9,324 nt of DNA from Bacteroidota bacterium (GCA_029573365.1 JAKQGD010000542.1:1-9324), one strand, 5' to 3'; counted from the stretch's first letter, positions 1 to 7,258 are shown. Numbers and translations: made by a program. The notes: generated from the letters alone by a model not told the origin.

Positions 1-1596
1 GTATACGATGCATTGTATGACTTCAGGGACAAAATCAGGCATGTGCTTACCCGCCATGAACAGGGTGCCATCCATGCCGCAGAAGGCATGGCCAGAGTCA
101 CCAGAAAACCAGGAGTGGTATTTGCCACTTCAGGACCCGGAGCCACCAATCTTATCACAGGACTGGCAGATGCTCTGATGGATTCGACACCTCTGGTATG
201 CATTACAGGACAGGTTTTTGCCCATTTACTGGGCTCGGATGCCTTTCAGGAGGTGGATGTCATAGGATGTACCAATACGGTGACCAAGTGGAACTACCAG
301 GTGACCACTGCTGCAGAAATATGCGACGCCATAGCCAAAGGCTTCTATGTGGCCAATTCGGGAAGGCCCGGGCCTGTCCTGATTGACATCACTAAAAATG
401 CACAAATGGAGGAAACTTTTTTTGATTACCACCGCAATCCAAAGGTGAGGTCGTATCATCCAAAACCGGTGCTGAGTCAGAAAAAAATAGAAGAAGCAGC
501 CGAACTGATAAACAACGCAAAAAAGCCGCTCATCCTGGCGGGTCATGGCATCCATATAGCACATGCTCAGGATGTGTTCCTCAGATTTGTCGAAAAGTCA
601 GGCATTCCTGTGGGCAGTACAATACACGGGTTATCGGCATTGCCTTCAGACCACAGACTCAATGCCGGCATGCTGGGTATGCACGGAAATCTGGCACCAA
701 ACATCAGAACCAACGAATGTGACCTGCTGATTGCCATTGGAATGAGGTTTGATGACCGTGTGACAGGAAATCTGTCCAGGTATGCCAAACAGGCCAGAAT
801 TATTCATATAGAAATAGACCCCTCCGAGATAGATAAAAATGTAAAAACCGATGTGGCCATCAATGCTGATGCCCGCGAAACCCTAGAAGCTCTCCTGGTT
901 AAAACGAAACAAAAGACCTACCCGGAGTGGTATGCCGCTTTTGAGTCTGATTACAGAAAAGAGTATGAAAAAGTCATCTCCAGAGACTTGTCAAAAGAAG
1001 AAAGTGGACACCTTACAATGGGAAGGGTGATAAGGGAGATTTCTGACCAGACAGAAGGCAAGGCAGTAGTAGCTACGGATGTGGGCCAGCATCAGATGGC
1101 CGTAGCCAGATATTATCAGTGGCTTGGACACGACCAGTGGGTATCATCGGGGGGAGCCGGCACCATGGGATATGGCTTGCCAGCGGCCATTGGTGCAAAG
1201 ATGGGCTCACCTGAAAGAATGGTTGTGGCTTTTATAGGCGACGGAGGATTTCAGATGACACTGCAGGAGCTGGGTGTTTGCTCACAATGGAATGTCGGTG
1301 TAAAAATCGTTATACTGGACAACCAGTTTCTGGGCATGGTAAGGCAATGGCAGGAACTGTTTTTTGATCGCAGGTATTCATCTGTGGAACTCACCAATCC
1401 TGATTTTTGCATGATTGCCAGAGGTTTTGGTGTAGAAGCCCAAAAAATCACCTCTCCCGCTGAGCTTTCAGAGGCAGTAAGGACGATGTTGTCCCATCCG
1501 GGCCCATATCTTTTGCACGTTATGGTCAAAAAGGAAGAAAATGTTTTTCCCATGATAGCTTCAGGCAAAGCCGTAGACGAAATAGTATTGGAGTAA
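1..1596 (+). CDS. ilvB: Acetolactate (acetohydroxyacid) synthase large subunit, 5'-truncated by window edge
   Basis: This is the catalytic subunit of acetohydroxyacid synthase. It is a cytoplasmic ThDP- and FAD-dependent enzyme that condenses two pyruvates to acetolactate, or pyruvate with 2-ketobutyrate to acetohydroxybutyrate, the first common step of valine/leucine/isoleucine synthesis. The frame is open from base 1 and begins with VYDALYD, normally found about 30-45 residues into the family, so the true start lies upstream; the ATG at 13 is out of that context. 531 residues are visible. In window numbering they show the catalytic Glu20 in RHEQGA, the SGPGATNLITG segment, the GSDAFQE loop, a central domain with GMRFDDRVTG, and the ThDP/Mg motif GDG (413-415) with Asn441 27 residues after Asp414. 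FLGMVRQWQ follows, whose Trp governs 2-ketobutyrate preference in the family. The end (PMIASGKAVDEIV) is complete. It is the first visible gene of an operon; ilvN starts 24 bases after the stop. Identification is firm. Confidence 0.97.
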   Translation, partial: VYDALYDFRDKIRHVLTRHEQGAIHAAEGMARVTRKPGVVFATSGPGATNLITGLADALMDSTPLVCITGQVFAHLLGSDAFQEVDVIGCTNTVTKWNYQVTTAAEICDAIAKGFYVANSGRPGPVLIDITKNAQMEETFFDYHRNPKVRSYHPKPVLSQKKIEEAAELINNAKKPLILAGHGIHIAHAQDVFLRFVEKSGIPVGSTIHGLSALPSDHRLNAGMLGMHGNLAPNIRTNECDLLIAIGMRFDDRVTGNLSRYAKQARIIHIEIDPSEIDKNVKTDVAINADARETLEALLVKTKQKTYPEWYAAFESDYRKEYEKVISRDLSKEESGHLTMGRVIREISDQTEGKAVVATDVGQHQMAVARYYQWLGHDQWVSSGGAGTMGYGLPAAIGAKMGSPERMVVAFIGDGGFQMTLQELGVCSQWNVGVKIVILDNQFLGMVRQWQELFFDRRYSSVELTNPDFCMIARGFGVEAQKITSPAELSEAVRTMLSHPGPYLLHVMVKKEENVFPMIASGKAVDEIVLE

Positions 1597-1620
1597 ATAT
1601 CCTCTATAAAAACTAATAAA

Positions 1621-2151
1621 ATGCAGCAGGAATATACCTTGACCATATTTACGGAAGACAAAACCGGACTCCTCAGTAGGATTGTAGCCATCATAAGCAG
1701 AAGGCACATTGACATAAAAAGTATAACGGTCTCACCTTCTTCTATGCATGGCATTTACAGGTTTACCGTGATGATTGTCCTGGAAGAAGAAAGGGTTAGA
1801 AAACTGACAGAACAGATAGACAAGCAGGTGGATGTACTCAAGGCCTTTTATTATAACAACAGCCAGATTATCCACCAGGAAATAGCATTGTACAAGGTGC
1901 CGACTGAAGCTTTTTACAATGGTGACAATGTCGAAAAACTCATACGAAGACACAATGCCAGAATTCTGACCATCGAAAAGGACTATATTGTCATCGAAAA
2001 GACGGGACATCAAAACGAGACTGAAGCCTTGCTAAACGATCTGCAGCAATTTGGCATATACGAATTTGTACGCTCAGGCAGGGTAGCCATCGTCAAGCCT
2101 ATGGAAAGGCTTAAAAATTATCTCAGAACGGTAGGTATGGAATCGAAGTAA
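1621..2151 (+). CDS. ilvN: Acetolactate synthase small (regulatory) subunit, ACT domain
   Basis: This is the regulatory partner of IlvB (also named ilvH in some genomes). It stimulates the large subunit and usually carries valine feedback inhibition. The 176 residues match the normal length of the long-form small subunit. An N-terminal ACT domain covers about residues 4-75, with the signature TGLLSRI near 15-21 and RRHIDIKSITVS near 27-38. A C-terminal ALS small-subunit domain covers about 85-165, including the region around IVIEKTGH and FGIYEFVRSGRVAI. The chosen ATG is the only one that gives a complete ACT beta-strand (YTLTIFTED). It is preceded by the A-rich AATAAA without a Shine-Dalgarno sequence, as is common in Bacteroidota. 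The gene sits between ilvB and ilvC with short gaps, so co-transcription is very likely. Residues aligning with Asn11 and Asn29 of E. coli IlvH, which are implicated in valine binding, are both Asp here (Asp13, Asp31), so feedback behaviour may differ. Confidence 0.95.
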   Translation: MQQEYTLTIFTEDKTGLLSRIVAIISRRHIDIKSITVSPSSMHGIYRFTVMIVLEEERVRKLTEQIDKQVDVLKAFYYNNSQIIHQEIALYKVPTEAFYNGDNVEKLIRRHNARILTIEKDYIVIEKTGHQNETEALLNDLQQFGIYEFVRSGRVAIVKPMERLKNYLRTVGMESK

Positions 2152-2188
2152 CCATAAAATTATTCTAACAATCAATAAATCAGATTAA

Positions 2189-3232
2189 ATGGCAAAATTG
2201 AATTTTGGGGGAACCATAGAAAATGTAGTCACAAGGGATGAATTTCCTTTGTCCAAGGCTAGGGAAGTGCTCAAGGACGAAACCATAGCAATCTTAGGCT
2301 ATGGAGTGCAGGGCCCCGGACAAGCCCTGAATCTCCGGGACAACGGATTTAAGGTCATCGTGGGTCAAAGACCGGATACTCCATCGTGGGACAAGGCAGC
2401 AAGAGACGGTTTTGTTCCCGGCGAATCCCTTTTTGGTATCGAGGAGGCGGCATCAAAGGGTACGGTAATCCAGTATTTGCTTTCAGATGCTGCCCAGATT
2501 GCAGTGTGGCCCATGATAAAGCCGTATCTTACTGCCGGCAAAGCACTTTATTTTTCGCATGGCTTTGGCATAACATACAAGGAAAGGACAGGCATCATAC
2601 CGCCATCGGATGTGGACGTCATCCTTGTGGCTCCCAAAGGATCAGGTACGAGCCTAAGGAGACTTTTCCTTGCGGGCAAGGGCCTTAATTCCAGTTTTGC
2701 TGTTTTTCAGGACGCTACAGGCAGGGCAACAGACAGGGTTGTAGCCCTGGGCATAGGCATTGGTTCCGGATACTTGTTTGAAACCACTTTCCAGAAAGAA
2801 GTGTACAGTGACCTTACCGGCGAAAGAGGCACACTGATGGGGGCCATACAGGGAATTTTTGAAGCTCAGTACAACGAACTCAGAAAGCATGGCCACACAC
2901 CTTCGGAGGCGTTTAACGAAACGGTGGAAGAACTTACGGAATCGCTTATGCCTCTGGTAGCCGAAAATGGTATGGACTGGATGTATGCAAACTGCAGCAC
3001 TACGGCTCAGAGAGGAGCCCTTGACTGGAAGAACAAGTTCAGAGATGCTGTAGCTCCGGTATTTTCTGAACTCTATGGAAGCGTTGCATCGGGACAGGAA
3101 GCCCAAAGGTCGATAGACACTAATTCTCAGCCAGATTACCGCATAAAACTCGAGGAAGAACTTAAAGAACTCAGAGAGTCGGAAATGTGGCAGGCCGGAA
3201 AGGTAGTCAGGAGCCTACGACCAAAAACATAA
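2189..3232 (+). CDS. ilvC: Ketol-acid reductoisomerase, short (class I length) Bacteroidota type
   Basis: This enzyme catalyses the Mg2+-dependent alkyl migration and NAD(P)H reduction of acetolactate or acetohydroxybutyrate to the dihydroxyacid, the step after IlvB/IlvN. Its 347 residues place it with short, single-knotted-domain enzymes rather than the roughly 490-residue E. coli/plant form. The Rossmann fingerprint GYGVQGPGQA lies at 38-47, the cofactor-specificity loop GQRPDTPSWD at 59-68, and the conserved SHGF at 123-126 (His124). APKGSGTSLRR begins at 148 and includes Lys150. The metal ligands are Asp208 and Glu212 in SDLTGERGTL, with the second acidic pair Glu244/Glu248 in FNETVEEL and Ser270 in ANCSTTAQRGALD. 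All expected catalytic residues are present. The start ATG follows an A/T-rich leader with no Shine-Dalgarno motif, 37 bases after ilvN. The C-terminal end RSLRP is typical of Bacteroidota homologues. A strong terminator follows within 10 bases, so this is the last gene of the operon. Confidence 0.97.
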   Translation: MAKLNFGGTIENVVTRDEFPLSKAREVLKDETIAILGYGVQGPGQALNLRDNGFKVIVGQRPDTPSWDKAARDGFVPGESLFGIEEAASKGTVIQYLLSDAAQIAVWPMIKPYLTAGKALYFSHGFGITYKERTGIIPPSDVDVILVAPKGSGTSLRRLFLAGKGLNSSFAVFQDATGRATDRVVALGIGIGSGYLFETTFQKEVYSDLTGERGTLMGAIQGIFEAQYNELRKHGHTPSEAFNETVEELTESLMPLVAENGMDWMYANCSTTAQRGALDWKNKFRDAVAPVFSELYGSVASGQEAQRSIDTNSQPDYRIKLEEELKELRESEMWQAGKVVRSLRPKT

Positions 3233-3241
3233 ACCTTCAGA

Positions 3242-3283
3242 GCCCGCAGATCCCAGTAAACGATGGATTTGCGGGCACTTTTT
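3242..3283 (+). terminator. Rho-independent terminator of the ilv operon
   Basis: Bases 3242-3253 (GCCCGCAGATCC) pair with 3265-3276 (GGATTTGCGGGC). This gives a continuous 12-bp stem with one G-U pair and an 11-base loop. The GC-rich base of the stem is followed after AC by five T residues (3279-3283). It begins 9 bases after the ilvC stop codon. The reverse strand lacks a matching T tract, so it acts on + strand transcription. It separates the ilv operon from the downstream surface-protein gene. Confidence 0.9.
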
Positions 3284-3385
3284 CCTGTAAGGAACAAAAC
3301 AAACCATACAACAATATGAATCAGAATTGCGTTACAATACCACAGTTTTCCCTCGTTGTGTAGAATGTATTAGTAATTTTTTACA

Positions 3386-3393
3386 TACATTTG
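3386..3393 (+). promoter_or_regulatory. Candidate Bacteroidota -7 promoter box for the surface-protein gene
   Basis: TACATTTG matches the Bacteroidota housekeeping -7 consensus TAnnTTTG exactly and is followed by CG, as in the gyrB promoter of this window. It lies 46 bases before the ATG at 3440 and downstream of the ilv terminator, which fits a separate transcription unit. No good TTTG -33 box occurs at the expected spacing of about 20 bases; the nearest TTG-like element (GTTGTG, 3355-3360) is too far upstream. The promoter is therefore less certain than the gyrB one. The stretch between the terminator and this box (3284-3385) shows no other recognisable element. Confidence 0.5.
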
Positions 3394-3439
3394 CGTTTTG
3401 TTTTAATCTGATTGAACATATCGTTAATAACTGTCGGTA

Positions 3440-6400
3440 ATGATTTTTTGGAAATCTACATTGTCGTCTGTGCTGGTCGTCGGGATGATTTTATTAGGAA
3501 ATGTCGGATTTTCCCAGGTAAATCCTTTAACTCTCAATGTCACCAGTGCCATGGGTGCTACAGGTACTACAGTATGTCTGGACGTGAGTGCTCAGAACTT
3601 TACTGATGTCGAATCCATACAGTTTAATCTTTCCTACAATGCCAGTCTCGTCGTTCCAGAATGCCCTGCATCCTATGTACACCCACTACTGGCCAATAAC
3701 ATTTTTGGAAATATTTTTAACTGTACCAACAAGGATAATGGGTATGTAAACTTTGTTTGGGCAAGTGACCCTACCACTATTCCTGATGGAGAGGTCATTT
3801 TTACCATTTGTTTTAACATCATAGGCAATCCCGGCAACAAATCACCTGTATACTTCAATGGACTGATCCTCGAAGTAGAAGTGGTAAAGGAAGGTGTAAC
3901 CTTTGACTATATAGATTCCAATGCCGGAACCATTATGATTGTTACTAACAATCTCGAAGTTTATTACAATAAATGTGATGCTGACGGAGTAACTCCACTG
4001 GAAAACGCCTCCATAACTTTTTATGCCACGGGTGGCACTCCACCTTATACTTATTCTATTTTTCCGGGACCCTATACAGGTACACTGGCTTTTGATGGCG
4101 AAAGAGCCTCGATCAAAGATATACCTCAGAGTAATTATAACATCCAGATTACTGATTCCAACGGTTTTATGGTCAACTCGGGACCTATTACAGTGTCCAA
4201 TAGCCTGCCCATCACATTTGATACACCTATAGTCAGAGACCCTACTTGTGTAGGACGAAAAAACGGTTCCATCGAACTGCCTAATCCTGACGGAATCACC
4301 CCGCTTCTGTACGAATGGTCCAATTTTCTTAGGGGGACAAACTTAAATATGATCAGTAACCTCAACCCCGGTACCTACACTGTCACGATTACCGATTTTT
4401 CTGGGTGCCAGAGGAAAGATTCTTTTGTATTAAAGCTTGATACGCTCAAAATGAATCTTAATCTGGACCAGAATGCTACCTGTGCTGACGTAAAAAACGG
4501 AAGAATAACGGTGAGTGCTTTGGGCGGATCGCCATTTGCAACAGGTTTGCCATACGAATACTGGCTTAACAACAACAACGGTGTGCGTTTTACGCCTCCA
4601 TTTACGATATCTAACCTTGGCGTGGGCAGGCATATAGTCTTTGTCAAAGATGCTGTAGGATGTATCACCAAAAGAGACACCATCCTTATTCAGCCTGACA
4701 GAGTTCTGGACCTGAAAGCAATTACCAAAGATCCGACCTGTAATGGCTCCATGGATGGCGAGGTGATACTTACCTCATCCCCATATTCGATAGATTATAC
4801 ATTTATACCTATGCTCGGCTTTGCCGACCTTGGCACCATAAAAACTGATACCCTCAAAGCTACAGGACAGGGTGCTGCAAATTTTGGGTACCGGGTCATT
4901 GACGGATCGGGATGCAGGGATACTGTATTTTTAATGTTGAAGGAACCCGATTCTCTCAAAATAAATCCGACAGTACTTCAACCTGATTGTGCTGGTCCGG
5001 GGTCTATAAATCTGAGTCCGACAGGCGGTACAGGTAGCTACACATACAACTGGAACCCCGCTGCGGGCAATGTAAGCAGCCTGTCAAACCTTAACGGAGG
5101 AAGTTATTCAGTGACAGTCACTGACGCCAACAACTGTATGTCCACGGCATCATTTGTGCTCAATGCGGGAGGCACGCTCAATATCGATGTAAAAACAACG
5201 GATGTCACCTGTCCAGGGGCAGGTGATGGTAAGGCAACTGTGGAAGTGCTGTTTTCCGGGCAGGTGCAGATGTTTGAAGTATTCTGGCGGACAGGTACGG
5301 GTGCAGATCTGCCTGTAAAAACCACAACCATAACAAATCTTGCTCCGGGTACCTACAGCGTAGAAGTAATCGCCGCAGATGGCTGTAAAAGCGAAAGGAA
5401 GGTTTTTGTCATAAACAACGCCAGTCTGGTAAACTTTACGGCCACAGTTACCAATGCTAGATGCAAGGGAGAAAACGGATCTATTGAGATAACCATACCC
5501 GGAGGACCGACCGGATATACTTTTCAGTGGAAAAACCAGGCTGGTGCGATTTTGTCGGATACGGACAACAAACTGGAGGCACTTGCCGGCCAATATACCT
5601 TAAGTTTGTCTAACGGGGCAGGATGCAAAAAAGACAGCACCTTTACCATTACAGAGCCTGCAGCGATTACATTTCCGGCTCCAAGCACACGAAATACAAC
5701 CTGTTTTGGGAAAACGGACGGACAGGCTGCCATCATGGGAGGCAATCCTAACCTGACATACAGATGGTCAAATGGCACTTTGGGAATATTTGCTCTTAAT
5801 TTTCCGGCAGGTGAAGGATGGGTCATAGCTACCGATAACAATGGCTGTAAATCAGATACAGTCAGATTTACCATCAGTGATTACCCAAGACTCAGCATAG
5901 ATGATGACGAAACCCTGGTTACAAACCCTGTATGTTACGGGGATGATAATGGTTCGGTAACGATAAAAGCCAAAGGGGGTACCGGTACAGGATACAAATA
6001 CCTATGGCAAGGTGGTAGCACCAGCGAGTCATTGTCTGGTCTGACAGCAGGATCATACTTTGTTACCATCACGGACAGCAACAACTGTGAGCAGAAGGAC
6101 ACCTTTTTCCTGAGCCAGCCCGACAAGCTTGAGGCATATATCGACAGAAGCCGGACCGTGGACCTTGATTGCAACAATCAGGACAAGGGTAAGATAGCAT
6201 TGCTCACCTCAGGAGGTAATCCGGGCATTAAAACAGTCACATGGCAGACAGGGGTGATATCTGACAACGGTGTAGCTGTGGGCTTGTCTGCAGGCAACTA
6301 CTGTGCTACGGTATCTGATAATTTTGGCTGCAGGGATACCATTTGCTACACACTGGTGGCTCCGCCTGTACTCAGGGGAGAAGTCAATACACCTCAGGAA

Positions 6401-7168
6401 CCACTTTGCAACGGCGGCACAACCTGCATCTCAGTAAGATACATCACCGGAGGTACAGGCAATAAATACACATTCCAGATAAACAACGGCACCAGATATC
6501 CGGTGGACACCTGCATTACAGTATTTGCCGGCCAGTATTTTATAAACCTGATAGATTCGGCAGGGTGTTCCATTGATACCATTATCACTATTACGCAGCC
6601 TGATCCTATAAGTGTAAATGCCGGTGACGACCTGACCGTTCAGCTGGGACTTCCATCATCAGTCATCAATGCCTCGGTAGATTCGCCGGCAGGCATAGAT
6701 ACCCTTGTATGGACGCCTGCTGCAGGAATCACCTGCCTTAATGCCAGTTGTACATCGGTCGAAGTATCGCCTACAGAAACTACTAACTATCTCCTTACAG
6801 TCACCGATGCCAATGGATGCACAGGATTTGATGAAGTGACGGTTTCTGTCAAGGATACACGAAATGTATTTTTCCCTAACATATTTTCACCAAACAGAGA
6901 CGGGTACAACGATCATTTCCAGGTGGTTATCGGGCCTGGAGTAGAGAAAATCCTGTCTATGACTGTCTTTGACAGATGGGGCAATGTGGTGTACAACAGA
7001 GAAGATTTTGTACCTGACCCGGCAGGGTCAGACGGCTGGGACGGTACATTCAGCGGCAGAAAGCTCGACCCGGGCGTATTTGTCTATTACACCAAAGCAT
7101 TGTTTATAGACGGAAAAGTAATAGAATATTCCGGCTCGGTAACATTGGCCGATAAGGTCAGGAACTAA
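3440..7168 (+). CDS. Secreted multi-repeat surface protein: cohesin-like domain, SprB-type repeats, CHU_C (type B T9SS) C-terminal domain
   Basis: This 1242-residue protein is probably a cell-surface adhesin or matrix protein exported by Sec and then by the type IX secretion system. Residues 1-26 form a signal peptide (Lys5, hydrophobic core about 8-20, end GFSQ). Residues about 30-168 resemble a cohesin-type beta-sandwich. Residues about 170-256 are a degenerate repeat, and 258-1056 hold ten SprB-like repeats. Residues 1057-1137 form a PKD/Ig-like domain of the kind often found before the sorting domain. About 1143-1242 is a gliding-motility-associated CHU_C domain with the hallmark FFPNIFSPNRDGYND, VFDRWGNVVY, WDGTFSGR and DPGVFVYY segments. 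The start was chosen because it gives a complete signal peptide; a later Met16 would cut it. No Shine-Dalgarno motif is present. The gene has its own terminator-bounded unit between ilvC and gyrB. The family (SprB-like, T9SS-dependent) is clear from domain layout, but ligand and exact role cannot be read from sequence. No catalytic domain was recognised. Confidence 0.92.
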   Translation: MIFWKSTLSSVLVVGMILLGNVGFSQVNPLTLNVTSAMGATGTTVCLDVSAQNFTDVESIQFNLSYNASLVVPECPASYVHPLLANNIFGNIFNCTNKDNGYVNFVWASDPTTIPDGEVIFTICFNIIGNPGNKSPVYFNGLILEVEVVKEGVTFDYIDSNAGTIMIVTNNLEVYYNKCDADGVTPLENASITFYATGGTPPYTYSIFPGPYTGTLAFDGERASIKDIPQSNYNIQITDSNGFMVNSGPITVSNSLPITFDTPIVRDPTCVGRKNGSIELPNPDGITPLLYEWSNFLRGTNLNMISNLNPGTYTVTITDFSGCQRKDSFVLKLDTLKMNLNLDQNATCADVKNGRITVSALGGSPFATGLPYEYWLNNNNGVRFTPPFTISNLGVGRHIVFVKDAVGCITKRDTILIQPDRVLDLKAITKDPTCNGSMDGEVILTSSPYSIDYTFIPMLGFADLGTIKTDTLKATGQGAANFGYRVIDGSGCRDTVFLMLKEPDSLKINPTVLQPDCAGPGSINLSPTGGTGSYTYNWNPAAGNVSSLSNLNGGSYSVTVTDANNCMSTASFVLNAGGTLNIDVKTTDVTCPGAGDGKATVEVLFSGQVQMFEVFWRTGTGADLPVKTTTITNLAPGTYSVEVIAADGCKSERKVFVINNASLVNFTATVTNARCKGENGSIEITIPGGPTGYTFQWKNQAGAILSDTDNKLEALAGQYTLSLSNGAGCKKDSTFTITEPAAITFPAPSTRNTTCFGKTDGQAAIMGGNPNLTYRWSNGTLGIFALNFPAGEGWVIATDNNGCKSDTVRFTISDYPRLSIDDDETLVTNPVCYGDDNGSVTIKAKGGTGTGYKYLWQGGSTSESLSGLTAGSYFVTITDSNNCEQKDTFFLSQPDKLEAYIDRSRTVDLDCNNQDKGKIALLTSGGNPGIKTVTWQTGVISDNGVAVGLSAGNYCATVSDNFGCRDTICYTLVAPPVLRGEVNTPQEPLCNGGTTCISVRYITGGTGNKYTFQINNGTRYPVDTCITVFAGQYFINLIDSAGCSIDTIITITQPDPISVNAGDDLTVQLGLPSSVINASVDSPAGIDTLVWTPAAGITCLNASCTSVEVSPTETTNYLLTVTDANGCTGFDEVTVSVKDTRNVFFPNIFSPNRDGYNDHFQVVIGPGVEKILSMTVFDRWGNVVYNREDFVPDPAGSDGWDGTFSGRKLDPGVFVYYTKALFIDGKVIEYSGSVTLADKVRN
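3527..3943 (+). other. Cohesin-like domain of the surface protein
   Basis: Residues about 30-168 follow the cohesin pattern. An early strand (TTVCLDVSAQNF) is followed by ESIQFNLSYNASLV, comparable to the cohesin 'I.G.QF.L.YDP..L' segment. A later strand (GYVNFVWAS) comes next, then DGEVIFTICFNI and a final GTIMIV strand. Four cysteines (46, 75, 95, 124) lie within it and could form disulfides outside the cell. In cellulosomes such domains bind dockerins. In Bacteroidota surface proteins without dockerin partners in view, a structural or generic protein-binding role is equally likely. The assignment rests on pattern recognition, not on a profile search. Confidence 0.6.
4211..6607 (+). repeat. 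Array of ten SprB-like protein repeats, about 74-86 residues each
   Basis: Ten tandem units cover residues 258-1056. Each starts with a short strand, then [DN]-x-x-C-x-G..[DN]G, a central GG..P..Y.[FW] strand, then L.[AP]G.Y.V.[IV]TD..[GN]C and a final strand ending near a Pro-Asp or similar linker. First cysteines are at 270, 348, 434, 517, 591, 675, 755, 832, 911 and 990. Second cysteines are at 323, 408, 492, 566, 649, 729, 803, 883, 964 and 1043. A further upstream unit (about 170-256) has Cys179 but SNGF in place of the second cysteine. The units are well diverged at nucleotide level, with no long identical blocks noticed by eye, which argues against recent duplication. These repeats are typical of SprB-family adhesins. 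Confidence 0.85.
6866..7165 (+). other. Gliding-motility-associated C-terminal (CHU_C) sorting domain
   Basis: Residues 1143-1242 match the CHU_C/TIGR04131-type domain. It opens with FFPNIFSPNRDGYND, followed by the MTVFDRWGNVVYNRED strand pair, GWDGTFSGRKLDPGVFVYY and a closing SGSVTLADK strand. In Flavobacterium johnsoniae this class acts as a type B signal for the type IX secretion system and is needed for export and surface attachment. The domain is intact to the stop codon. Its presence predicts that the genome encodes a T9SS, although no T9SS component lies in this window. Confidence 0.92.
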
Positions 7169-7201
7169 TCTGTTAGGGACTGGTTTTTAGTACCCAGGGT
7201 A

Positions 7202-7258
7202 TTATGGCTTTGATGCCATAACCGCTGCTGACTGTATTAACAAACATCAGTGGCTTTT
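7202..7258 (+). terminator. Candidate terminator with tandem hairpins after the surface-protein gene
   Basis: Two adjacent hairpins lie 34-85 bases after the stop codon. The first is a perfect 7-bp stem (TTATGGC 7202-7208 with GCCATAA 7215-7221) with a 6-base loop and no T tract. The second pairs 7222-7230 with 7245-7253 (eight pairs including one G-U, and one C/T mismatch) around a 14-base loop, and is followed by CTTTT (7254-7258). The second alone is a moderate intrinsic terminator. A weaker stem (7176-7181 with 7189-7195, one bulge) lies just upstream. Nothing else was seen in 7169-7201. Confidence 0.5.

Noticed and set aside
3284..3439. Possible riboswitch or small RNA between ilvC and the surface-protein gene
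   Set aside because: Apart from the terminator and the -7 box, I saw no conserved stem arrangement or known aptamer motif.
3412..3606. A 64-residue open frame overlapping the start of the surface-protein gene
   Set aside because: It covers the signal-peptide and early domain region in another frame, and the sense frame at 3440 explains the sequence fully.
4211..6607. Possible CRISPR or DNA-level tandem repeat
   Set aside because: The periodicity is at protein level (about 240 bases per unit) with diverged nucleotides; there are no short identical repeats with unique spacers.
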